From Stromatinia cepivora (taxonomy: Eukaryota; Ascomycota; Leotiomycetes; Helotiales; Sclerotiniaceae): a DNA stretch of 64,000 bases. How positions within the stretch are numbered: position 1 is the first letter of the stretch; each line of letters starts with the position of its first letter. The stretch covers positions 1-64,000 of the forward strand of contig RCTD01000026.1 in NCBI GenBank assembly GCA_014898415.1. Direction: 5' to 3'. Shown here one piece after another: positions 12,971 to 23,851 of this stretch. The notes under the pieces are model-generated. The model searched no databases and was not told the origin of the DNA. It saw nothing but the letters and a program-made list of their open reading frames with translations. The translations under genes and the position numbers were made by a program.

Positions 12971-14357
12971 TTCAAGAATTTTTATTAAATAAAATATCTT
13001 ATATAAAATATTATTATATTTACAAACAAAATCAATTTTTTATAAATTGATTTGATATATTTATTATTCTTTTCTGTAAAAAAATAAAGCAATTTATATA
13101 ATTTATAAAAAAAATCTTTAATAATTAATATCATATAAATTATTGATATAATTAATTCTGAATAGATTATTACATATATTTACTCAAGTATGATAATAAA
13201 TATATTAAATATATCTGAAATATTCAAAAGAATTATAAAAACTTTAATAATTAGGATTATAATAAATAATAATTATTTTCGAATTAATAATCTTTATTTT
13301 ATTTCAAAAATGGAAAAATAAAATGAACAAACAAATTTCAAAATTAAAATAATCTTTTCAATCTTTTTAATCAAAAAACTAATTTTATATTTTGAAAATC
13401 TATAATTAATAAATTTAAGATTTATTTATATTACAGTTTTTTCGAAAACAAAAATATCGATAATAATATAATTATATTATAATTTTGATATCTTAAAAGA
13501 AATAATATCAAAAATATATTTTATTATTTTTATATATTTTTTTAAATAAATAACAGATTGGATATAATAATATCAATATAATTTATAATTTAATGAATAA
13601 TGATAAATAAATAATTAAAATCAAAAAGTAATATTATTATTATAAAAGAAATTTTTTCAAATAATTCAAAAGAATTTGCGATTTATATTTTATAAATAAT
13701 CTATAATCGAAAATAATATAATTGAAAATAATATTATGATTTATAGAAATTCTGAAGAAAATCTTATTGTATATATTATTATTGATTTTATAGAAATTCG
13801 ATAAATTTGAAATACAAAGAATATCTAGATTTAATATAGTTTTAATTATATTAATAAATAATATAAACTTCTCTATATTAATAATAATTATTATAAAAAT
13901 AAAATTATAAGATTTAATAAAATAAAAATAAAATTTTCGATTTCAATATAAAAAGAAATAATAAAAAATGATAAAATTTTTAGAATGAATTAAATATATA
14001 TTTATATTTATTTAAATTATTAAAATATAATATAATATAATTCCAAAGAAAAAATCTTTTTAAAAAAGTATTTTATTGAATATATTATTATTTAACATAA
14101 AACAAAAAAAAAAGATTATTTTCATTATTTTTGTATTTCTTTATATTATATATAATATTTATTGATGATGAAGATTTTGGAGATTCTATAAATATACAAT
14201 TTTTAAATTGAAAAGAATAATTTAACATTTATATTTTTAATAAAAATAAATATTAATAGAAAAATTAACAATATTTATGAATTTCAAAAATTCAAATGAT
14301 TTATTTATGAAATGAAATAAACAATTTAGATTTTTTATTATTAAAAATGAAGAAATG
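12971..14357. repeat. Copy 2 of the long direct repeat, left part
   Basis: Direct-orientation counterpart of about 6,500-7,690 joined to 8,575-8,690. No coding potential is seen. Confidence 0.5.
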
Positions 14358-14362
14358 AATAA

Positions 14363-14644
14363 TGTGACGCACAAGAGCCGTAGTAGAGCTGAATAAACAG
14401 GGTCAATTATGTTCCTTAGAATCTACAACTGAAGAACTATGGCTCGTAAGGAGCGACTAGATATATATACACAAATACCCATTCGTGGGCTGCGGGGCTG
14501 TGCGTATGCGTTATTAGGGTCACCATTTTACCATATTAAATCGTATGATTCGTAACGCATGCGCACGGATGATCAGCTCATAAATTGACATGGGAGATAA
14601 GGGGTATCACGTGGTTAGCCTCCTGTGGTTCACGATTCGTGACA
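14363..14644. repeat. Solo LTR (gypsy family), 282 bp
   Basis: It starts TGTGACGCACAAG and ends ATTCGTGACA, giving canonical TG...CA ends, with perfect 5-bp duplications AATAA at 14358-14362 and 14645-14649. It is the only moderate-GC island for kilobases and looks little affected by RIP. The same sequence, with many C-to-T and G-to-A changes, is at 48510-48791, where it borders gypsy integrase remains. The orientation of the parent element cannot be told from a solo LTR. Confidence 0.9.
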
Positions 14645-14649
14645 AATAA

Positions 14650-15824
14650 TTTGAATAATTATTTATTAAAAAATCTTTGAATTTGGATATAACAAAATTT
14701 CTTTTATTTATATAAATATTTCAAATTGATATTTTTTGGTATTTAAACTTTTAATAATATTTTATATAATCTCTCTCAAAGGATTTAATAATTAATATTT
14801 TCTCATGATATTATTATAATAAATCAAATTTTGAAAGAATTTTGATTTTATAATTAAAATTTTATTTATAATAATTTATAAATAATTGAATATTATATTT
14901 AGGTTATTAGATTTATTAAATACTAACATAAAGATTTTTGAAAATAAAATCAAATCTATCATTAATAGATTCAAAATTAAAACCAAAATTATAAATACCT
15001 TTTAAAATATTGGAATCAATTAATTTATTTATTATTTTGTTATCCTTTATATTCAAATATTTTATATAATATAAAAAATTTGTTATAATGATTTCCATTT
15101 TTTTTAAAAAAAATATTAAATTATTAATATACTATCAATACAAAATCAAATCTATTTCAAATTAATATTTATTAATATTCTAATTATATATTAAAAACTT
15201 TTTCAAATTCCAATAATTTTATTATTAAAGATATATAATATAAAATTAATTAAATCAAATTCCCAAAAAATTTATTTATTGTTTTAATAAATAATATAAT
15301 TATTATCAATATATTATTCTAAATTATTCCAAAAAATAATAACCTTCTTATCTTTTTAAAAAGATATTCATTATTTTTGAAATATTATTATTATAATTTC
15401 TTTACTAAATTCTATAATAAGATTCATTTTATATTTATAAATGATAAATATAAAGAATTCTAAATCCAGTTTTTGAATATTTATTTAATCTCAATATTGT
15501 GATTTTTAATAATTATTAAAAAAGAATATATTTAATTAAAAGATATAAAATATAAATAATTTATATTCAAAATACAAATTATTATTTGATTTCTTCAAAA
15601 ATCATATTTTTAAAAAGAATATCAATATCTTTAAAAAAAAAATATAAATACCATTCTTAAAATTAATTAAATATGTTTAATAATTATAATTAAAATCTTA
15701 TCAATAAAGTTAATATACTTTTTTACTTTAATATTCATTATTAAAAAATGATCAAAACTATAAAATCGAAAAATTTAATTTGTTTTATATATTATACTTC
15801 TATATTGTAAATCGAAAAAAGAAT
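14650..15824. repeat. Copy 2 of the long direct repeat, middle part
   Basis: Resumes directly after the solo LTR target duplication and parallels about 8,690-10,110. No gene. Confidence 0.5.
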
Positions 15825-15829
15825 AATAT

Positions 15830-15977
15830 TATCACAGCGGTGGTAGGGACCTTAGGTAATATGATGATATTCTACGAAGTAGGAAAGAAGGTGCTAGGAA
15901 GACCGCCGACTATATGGTGAATGGATGCCTGAGGCATCCATGCAGACTAGCTAGGAACTGGTAGTGAACCCGTGACA
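15830..15977. mobile_element. 148-bp LTR-like insertion (probable solo LTR)
   Basis: A moderate-GC island begins TATCACAGCGGTGG (TG changed to TA) and ends CCCGTGACA. It is flanked by perfect 5-bp repeats AATAT at 15825-15829 and 15978-15982. TGTCAC...GTGACA-like ends plus a 5-bp duplication are typical of LTR retrotransposon termini. It contains a short perfect palindrome, GGATGCCTGAGGCATCC (about 15920-15936). No matching internal region is present in the window, so the family is unknown. Confidence 0.75.
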
Positions 15978-15982
15978 AATAT

Positions 15983-16981
15983 AAATAATAATAAGCTTTT
16001 ATAATATAAAAACTAATAGATTATCAATAATTTTGATGAAATTTTAAATATAATAAATTATATATCAAATTTCATAATTCTTTTATAATATATTCTTAAT
16101 ATATTAATTTTCTATTAAACTATATCTTTAATTATTATAAAATAAATTGAAAGTTTTTTTTTGATTATAATGATAAAAAAATGATAAACTTTCGTTTATT
16201 ATATATAATAAAATAAAATAATTTTTTTTAAATATATAAATCATTTCTAATTTTTCAAATATAAAATATAGTTTATTTAAATCTTCTTACTTTATAATAT
16301 TCTTTATTTCTATAAAAATAATATCATTATTGAATAATTTCGAATCCTTATAAATACAAAAATCATCAATATATCCAAATAAAACTTAATATTTTATAAA
16401 AAAAGTTTTGTAAAGTGTAATTTATATAAAATAAATAAAAATAAAAAACTTTAAAAAATATTATAGATTATTTGATAATTCAATATAATAGAATTATTTG
16501 AATATATTTTGATAAATTTATCAATAGAAAAAGAATTTATTATTTTAAATAAAAAAGAAATAATTTTTATTTGATTATTTATTCAAATAATTATTTCTTT
16601 AAAAAATATTAAGAGTATCCTAAATATCTATAATAATTATAATAATCTTCAACCTCTGAAATATAATTGTTTTAATATTATATATAAAATTAATAGTCAA
16701 ATCTATAATTATTCTTTAAAAAAAGTTCTTTTATATTAAAAATTCAAAATATTATATATAAATGTTATTTATCCAATCCTTTTAATAACAATATATTTCA
16801 AATCTTTAGAAATGTAAAAAATAAATATAATCGATTTTTATAAACAAATTAAAAATCTATCTTTTTTATTTACTTTAAAGAATATTACAATAAGTATTTG
16901 AATGAATTAATATATTTTCTTTTTTAAAAAAATTTAATTTTGATAATTCAAGATATTTTTTTATATTTAAAGAATTACATT
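15983..16981. repeat. Copy 2 of the long direct repeat, right part
   Basis: Parallels about 10,130-11,050. No coding region is seen. Confidence 0.45.
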
Positions 16982-16983
16982 TA

Positions 16984-17733
16984 CTCGGCTAAATTTTTAA
17001 AGACGTATAGGCCAAACTAAATCTTTTTTTATTCTTTCAAATTTTGATGAAAATTTTTATAAATTCGTATAATGATTTATCAATCTATAAATTATCTATT
17101 GATAAGATAATTTTCAATATTATCAAATATTAAAAGAATAATGATCAATTGAATTCAAAGACTTACAAAATTTTCTAATTTATTTTTATAATAATTTAAC
17201 TTTACGAAATCTTATTCTTTTCTATTGAAATTCAAATTATGTATTAATTTGAATATTAAATTTTTTGGTTTTTATTCAATTATTAAAAATTAAAATATAA
17301 AAAAATCATTAAAAGTTCGAATTTTAATGATTCGAAACCTTAAAAATAAGCGAATTCATCTTTCAAAAAATGATAATTTTGATATTTTTAAACTTCAATC
17401 TAGAATAACTTGATGAAAAATGAAAAATCAAAAAATCTATAATTATAAATTAAAAACTTATAATCTAGTTAATAAACAATCAAAATTTGAATACAATATT
17501 TTTATTTAAAATATTAAATATTGAATTTATAATAAAAACAATTAAAAATTCAAATTCATTAATTTTGATAAACGATTATTCTATTAATATTGTTTCAAAT
17601 TTTATAAGATTTAAATAAAATATATATTATTTATCAATAAATAATTATATAAAATTATATTAATTTTAATTAAAATTTGAAGAAATTATAAGTGATCTAG
17701 TTTCGTCTATACGTCTTTAAAATTTTTACCGAG
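16984..17733. mobile_element. 750-bp TA-flanked element with 41-bp inverted ends
   Basis: The left end CTCGGCTAAATTTTTAAAGA and the right end are inverted copies over about 41 bp; both contain AAAGACGTATAG. TA duplications lie at 16982-16983 and 17734-17735. TA targets and CTCGG ends fit a Tc1/mariner-type non-autonomous element. The interior is AT-only, with no recognisable transposase. The ends differ from the Fot1-like ends at 1298, so this is a separate family. Confidence 0.75.
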
Positions 17734-17735
17734 TA

Positions 17736-18895
17736 TTATCGTATTCTTTAAAAATAATAAATTATATTTTATAATACAAAAATAAATAAAATTTAAAAAG
17801 GATTTCAATATACTATTAAAATATTAATCAATATTCATTTATAATACTTATAATTATATATCAATAATACATTAATTATTTGATATTTATCCATTAATAT
17901 TTGAGATTTTTCCTAATAAATATTTTCATTTATTAAAATATTATATAAATATTCAATATTAAAAACTAATAAATTTTAAAATATACAAGTATTATAAATA
18001 ATAAAATAATGAATAAATTTATTAATAGATATTAAAATATATAATTTTATATAAAATACTAATCCAATCTTAAAATCTATAATTAATAATATAAATACTT
18101 TTTCAAAAATTTATATTTCAATTCTAAATAAAAATAATAATTTAAATATCAAATTTGATTCTTTTCGAAATATTTTCAATAAAAATTCAATTATAAAATT
18201 AAATTATTTTTGGAACTGTATTTATTAATCTTATATTTTATTTATAAGAAAACTTTATAATCAAATATAAAGATATTAATTTAAAATATATTTATAATTT
18301 TTTAAAAATCTTAGAATATTTAATTTATTATTATAAAATCTAAATTCCTTACCAAAAAAAACCGAAAAGACTTTTAATTTTATTAATTTCCATAATAAAA
18401 GATCTATAATATTTATTATATTTTTTAATATATATATGAAATCTAATTGAATTCTTTAGAATTATAAATTTTTATATTAATATTTATTTTGATTTTCCTT
18501 TATTTTATTAAATAATAATATTTTTAAAAAAAGAACTCTTCGATATATTTTATAAATATTTAATTCTATTATTTTTCAATATACTCATATTAATTTATAT
18601 AATATTTGAATTGTATAATTCTCAATTTAAATATCTTTAAGAAATAATATAATAATTATTTTTATTTTTATTAATGAAAAAGAGAATATTTATAAGAATC
18701 TAAATCTCATTTGTTGTAAATAGAAATATTTTTTCCGAATATCCTAGGTATAAATAAGTTCCTTAACCCACATTCCGGTCATTATTTATATCAAAAGTCA
18801 CGAAAATTAATATTTTTAACTTTCTTATTTATGAATATAATTCTTTGAAAATTTCAATATAGATTTATTATATATATATAAATAAATTCTAAAAA
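17736..18895. other. AT-rich sequence, no gene
   Basis: No coding region is seen. Near 18,757-18,785 is a terminus-like motif (AACCCACATTCCGGTCA) that also occurs near 46,430 (CCCCACATTCCGGCCAC). Confidence 0.5.
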
Positions 18896-18898
18896 CTT

Positions 18899-19122
18899 TA
18901 GATTTTTCACAATTTTTCTATTGAGATATTTAAGGTTTAATTTTTGAATTTTGGATTTGTATACAAATCATATACAAAATTTAACATTTTGAAAAACATT
19001 AATAACTTTTCAACAAAAATTATTAAAAATAAACCCCCCCCCGCATATGACCCGCACACAAATCCAAAATTCAAAAATTAAACCTTAAATATCTCAATAA
19101 AAAAATCGAGAAAAATCTGAAA
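18899..19122. repeat. Long inverted repeat able to form a hairpin
   Basis: About 18,899-18,963 and about 19,047-19,122 are inverted copies over roughly 65-70 bp (shared core ATTTAAGGTTTAATTTTTGA), separated by about 85 bp that includes a run of ten C at about 19,034-19,043. A perfect arm pairing of this length in AT-rich DNA would form a strong hairpin. No TA or other duplication was recognised at its edges. Confidence 0.8.
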
Positions 19123-20528
19123 TCTTTTAAATAAATTATTTATTATATAAAAAGTTTATATATTTATTTTTATTGAATAATATTCAATATTAATAAAGAA
19201 GTTAATAGATGAGAATCATTTTTTTTGATATAAAATAATACATTTAAATAATCTTTAATTTAATATATTTTTATGTTTTTAAAAAAATCTTCAAGATTTG
19301 AATTCTAAATTCATATTTGTTAAACATTAATAAACAATACTATTATCACCAATTAATCTAATATTATAAATCTATAATATTTTATATTTTAACTGTTTAA
19401 TTTTAATTAACATTTTTATAGTTTCGAAAGTTTTTAAAATTTGTTATATTTTTAAAAGTTAATTTTTAATATAATATTTTTAATAAATAATTTTATAGTT
19501 TTTCTTTTAGAAAAACATTTATTTTCGATGAGATGATTGAACTGAATTTTTAGACTTTAACGAAATAACGACTTGTAATAGATTTTGAGGAATTTTTAGA
19601 CTTGTTTATCTTTTCATTATATAAAATAAAATTATATTAATAATATTTATTTTTTCTCTTTTATACTATACTTTTTATAAACTGACTTTCAAGAAATTAT
19701 ATATATAATTAAAAGTAATTAAAAGTTTTATATTTAGAAAATCTTTCATTTCTTTTCTTATTATAAAGAAGTATATAATAAAAGTATTTGAATAAAATAG
19801 AAATAGTATATAAAAAAAAGTAAATATACCTTCGACTCTAGTTTTGATAATTCATTACTATTATATATAGTATATATATCTTAAACATTTGTAAATGACT
19901 AATAATCAATTTTATATAATCTAATTTAATAAAAAATATATATTCTACTCTTTTTAAATTTAGATTTAATTCTTAATATGTTTTTTGATATTATTCATTA
20001 TCCAAAAAAGAAATCAAATCCGATATTTTTGATATCTTATTTTGTAAGAGTTGGATATGAAAGAACTTTGGTATATCAATCTCAATATTAATATAAAATT
20101 GAGATCAAATAATAGTCAAGATTATTAGACTGGAAGAAGTATTCAGTTCAATCAATGGATATCAGGAATTCCCTATGTCCCCAGTATTATAGGATACCAC
20201 AAAGGTTGTATCACTCTGGTGGTGATAGGACGTCATGATCAAGAATAAGTCTAGTATCAAGAGTTGAATGCGAAGAGGCATATCGCAATAGTTATTATAT
20301 ACAAAGATTCTTATTACTGAATCCTCTATTTCATCATTAGCAAATAATATTTCTTATTATCGATGCTTAATTTTGTATTAGCGTCCATATATGGATTAAT
20401 GGATAGTCGATATTTTGAATAGGGCATTGATTTGTCAATTGCTTTACCCTATGCGGCATGGTGATAATCATGATGAAAAATAATATGATTTGATATTCAT
20501 ATTATGTGATGCCGAAATTAAACTGCAT
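19123..20528. other. AT-rich to gene-island transition
   Basis: Composition shifts from AT-only to normal between about 20,100 and 20,500. The part from about 20,110 to 20,330 has mixed composition and resembles lightly mutated repeat (possibly LTR) sequence, but no ends or duplication were found. No gene is seen. Confidence 0.45.
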
Positions 20529-22339
20529 TCAAAGGGCCAGTTCATCTTCACTATCTGGAACGTCTCGCTCTAGATCTCTCTCGTATAGTCCTGTATGCTC
20601 TTTCTCCGGAAAAATTCCCTCGCGATAAGTGTCTTTATCACTGGTACCCTCTAGAACGCCGTCATCCTCCTCCTCAGCCTCCAACTCTCCCGGCGGTGGC
20701 ACCAATATGTCCTCGCTTCCTTGCCATTGAGGAGGCATTGGCGGTAATTCTTCATCTTCCTCTGCCCACCCATAATCCTCGTCATCTTCCTCATCACTAT
20801 CCGGTATCTCGAATTCTGCTCTTTTGCGTTTTTGTGGAGCTATGGCAATGGTGGCTTGAGGTTTCGGGAGTGGAGGGCGACCCCTGAAAGGTGATGAGGT
20901 TGTTGGTGGTGAGGGGACTGTAACTGAGGAGAAACCGAGCTTTGGGGGCGCCATGTTAGTTTTCCGGATAGAAAATTATGTCTTGAACACCTCGAAGAAC
21001 TGACCTCTCCAATAACAAATGCAGCAAGTTTGCCTCTTCCCTCAGATAGTATTACACCCTCTGCTTTGATGACTTGTGCAAATCGTACACCGTTCACTTT
21101 ATTCCCTTCATCATCATCCCATCCCCAGTCTCTGAATAAAGCTACTCGGCATCCAAGGCCTTGTTCCCATGCAGTGGCTGAGATGGCTGAAATAAGGGCT
21201 GCGCCAAGACCAGGTCGCATCTTAGTTACACATTGATTGAGAACTATGATGGCGATATTGCGAGTGGTGGCGAGTTTTTGGAGTGCATTCATGAGGTATT
21301 GGAGGAGGGGAAATTTGCGGGAGGAAGGGTTGGGCGCTGATGAAGTTAATTTAAATATTGTAGGTAATGTGACGCAAGAGATGAGTGCAGGTGGTAGAAA
21401 TGGGAAGTGCTTTAAATTGCAACATACCTCCGGGCTTCTTAGGAGTAGATGTAGAGTCAACATTCCGAGGAAATGCACTGTCAATTAGAGTAGAGAATGA
21501 ATCGACAACAATTAGACTAGTGTTTTGTGGAGGAAAGTTTGATGTGGTGTGAGTAAGCAGGGCAAGGAGATGAGATAAAGTTGGTGTTGAAAAATGATTA
21601 AATTTTTTGAGAAGTCCATAATAAGTGGAAGATTCTGAAGATGAAAATGTTTTTAAGATTTGACTGAATCTAGGACCGGGGATTGGATGTGATGCGTCTG
21701 GAGGTGTTAGTGAGGGACATTTTGAAGAAATCCGATGGCCAATATTTCATGGAAGATCTCAGGATTGGGGACGGGGCGATGAATCAATGAGTTTTAGGAA
21801 GGCATTTTCTACGAAATAGCATATGGACAATAGTTTGAGGATGAAGGTAAACCAAAAAAATTAACGTACCTACCCATACGACCTCTTCATTTTGATGTAA
21901 AACTCTCGCGGCCAAATGCATGCTAAATGTAATCAGCATACACGAGCAATTACTCGAAAGTTTGAGTATATTTATTGCATTACCCAAGAGCGGTTTTGCC
22001 AACACCAGGTGGGCCACAGATTTCCGTCACCTGTCCTCTCGAAATACCACCATGATTTTGATCCGCACTTGTAGATACTTGCAATGGATCTTTATTTTGA
22101 AGTGCTAAATCCAAATTGGTTAAACCGGTGGAAATCCATCGCGTTGGTGATGTTTCCAATTCTTGCAAGGCTTGAGCCGCGGAAACTGTGGGCATGCGAT
22201 CTAGAATTCATCAGCCTGGAGTTCTTATTGTGGCGCAGGAATTGAGATGAAATGAGTACTTACGTGGAGAGGATGAGGAGAAATTTGATCTTCCTGGGCC
22301 ATGTATGGTTTGATAATCCATTCCCGTTTGTTGTTTCAT
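20529..22339 (-). CDS. Rad51-paralogue recombination ATPase (Rad55/Rhp55-like)
   Basis: A RecA/Rad51-fold ATPase expected to act in homologous-recombination repair in the nucleus by helping load Rad51. Six exons join cleanly: 22339-22264, 22185-21984, 21922-21870, 21697-21428, 21336-21005 and 20939-20529, giving 447 residues. All introns are GT-AG and two have CTAAC near the acceptor. Walker A GPPGVGKT lies at about residues 83-90, Walker B LIVVDSF ends its Asp at about 176, and the motif VVWVD...PGPRFSQIL precedes it, as in Rad55/XRCC2-type paralogues. Residues 311-447 are a proline-rich then strongly acidic tail (EIPDSDEEDDEDYGWAEEDE) beyond the ATPase core. The chosen ATG follows a 4-codon upstream reading frame in the leader. 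Which paralogue it is (Rad55 versus Rad51D/XRCC2 type) is inferred. Confidence 0.85.
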
Positions 22340-23851
22340 GGTATCATGGTATAAATTCCTGTAGGATGAGAGAGATGGGAGAGACAAGTTTACTAATGTA
22401 GTAATAGTAATAATAACTTCGCGTCTTGATAATTGGAAATTTGTGGAGTAAACTCGAAAACACGTGAATTTTAAATGGTTCTAGCATTGTTCTAAAAATA
22501 AATAACTGGTGTACGATGTCATCCTTAGGCAAAGCAAAGCGCATAGTAGGCATAGGCACCTTCCCCAGACGGAACATTGTTTGGAGTATGAATTATGAAA
22601 TATATGAAATATATGATTATTTTGAATATTGAGATATTGAGATATTCTGCCTCATCTATCGTATCCAATTGATGTTTGGTTGCAAAAGAATGATAAGATG
22701 TTGCAATCACATCTCATCTCATCTCATTCCATCCTACGAGTATACTTTGCTATGATCAAAACTAATAATATTTTCAAAGACATCGACAATGGATTGAGTA
22801 CCTATGCTACTAGTTACTCAGCCAAAGCGACATCAATATCATTCATAAATATAGACCACTCTAGCTATCCTACCTACCTACCTACCTACCTACCTACCTA
22901 CCTACCCATCTACCCACCTATTTACCTAGGATCTGGTGGATGAAACCACCCGGGCACATGGGCATCTAAAATACGAATAGGTGTGATTGTTATCATTTTT
23001 CAATCCTACCTACCTTCCTTCACGATAAACGAAGGAATATTATATGCTAAGTAAATATAACTGAAGGCTGTGCTGAGAAAATCCGGGTCAAGAGTATTTG
23101 ACTCCATCTTCATTCTCAGCTCATTCACTTCTTTTCCTTTCTCCTTAGGTTTCTTAGGTATCAGTACTCGTGGAAATTGTTTACACTGTTCTTATTTTAT
23201 TTTATTGACTTTACTTTACTTTACTTTATGCTTCCTTGCAATTTAAGTGGTCTTCACTCATTTGACCCTTAATAAACTTCCGACCAATATCATCGTCATA
23301 TTTAACATTCATCTCAATTTGTATTCGCTTCGTATCATATTTTCTTGGCTTTGAAACGCTTTGAATTTTTCATTGGATGCCATATACGCTCTCAATTTAC
23401 GCCAAACATCTTGTACCCGCTCAGGTACATGAAACAGCCGCCCCCGGGTCCCCCCAGATTTCTTCCAATTGCCTAATTTGGAAAGATCGAATGAACCCCC
23501 TCGACAACGAATTTTGCTTTTCAATTTAAAAAGTTTAATAAACAAATAAACTGAATATTTCTTTCCGTTATTTTGATACCAACCTTATCATCTCCAACAA
23601 AAAACATTCACACCCGCACATTTCCTTCTTCTTTTTGGGTTGCATGATTCATTATTTGGCATCGCAAGCACCATATTTTGGAACTACTTAGCAAATTCGT
23701 TCCAAACTCATCATCCAGTACCCGTATTTAATACGCTGGATATCCTTCTTCTCTGACTTTTCGACGGATTGATATTATTCTTCTTCTTCCCCCCACCTCT
23801 TTCATATCAACAAAATCATCCACCTCTCGTTTTTAATTCATAATCAACAAT
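22340..23851. other. Divergent promoter region
   Basis: A 1.5-kb interval between the Rad51-paralogue gene (leaving to the left) and the GH76 gene (leaving to the right). It holds a TACC tetranucleotide run (about 22,869-22,905) and a CTTTA run near 23,210-23,230. A 78-codon minus-strand open frame at 23309-23545 is not supported as a gene. No RNA gene is seen. Confidence 0.5.
22869..22905. repeat. TACC tetranucleotide microsatellite
   Basis: About nine consecutive TACC units, followed by degenerate units to about 22,926. It lies in the divergent intergenic region. Confidence 0.85.

Noticed and set aside
12529..12975. Repetitive Phe/Leu and Asn/Lys frames
   Set aside because: They are translations of a hexanucleotide satellite.
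1..20000. Possible mitochondrial DNA or centromere
   Set aside because: The AT bias alone would allow it, but transposon ends with target duplications and translated transposase blocks indicate nuclear RIP-mutated repeats. Centromere identity cannot be judged from sequence.
20110..20330. Possible LTR at the gene-island edge
   Set aside because: Composition is suggestive, but no TG/CA ends, duplication or second copy could be found.
23309..23545. 78-codon minus-strand frame in the divergent promoter
   Set aside because: It reads like a basic protein, but it has no recognised domain, no splice context and overlaps the likely GH76 promoter.
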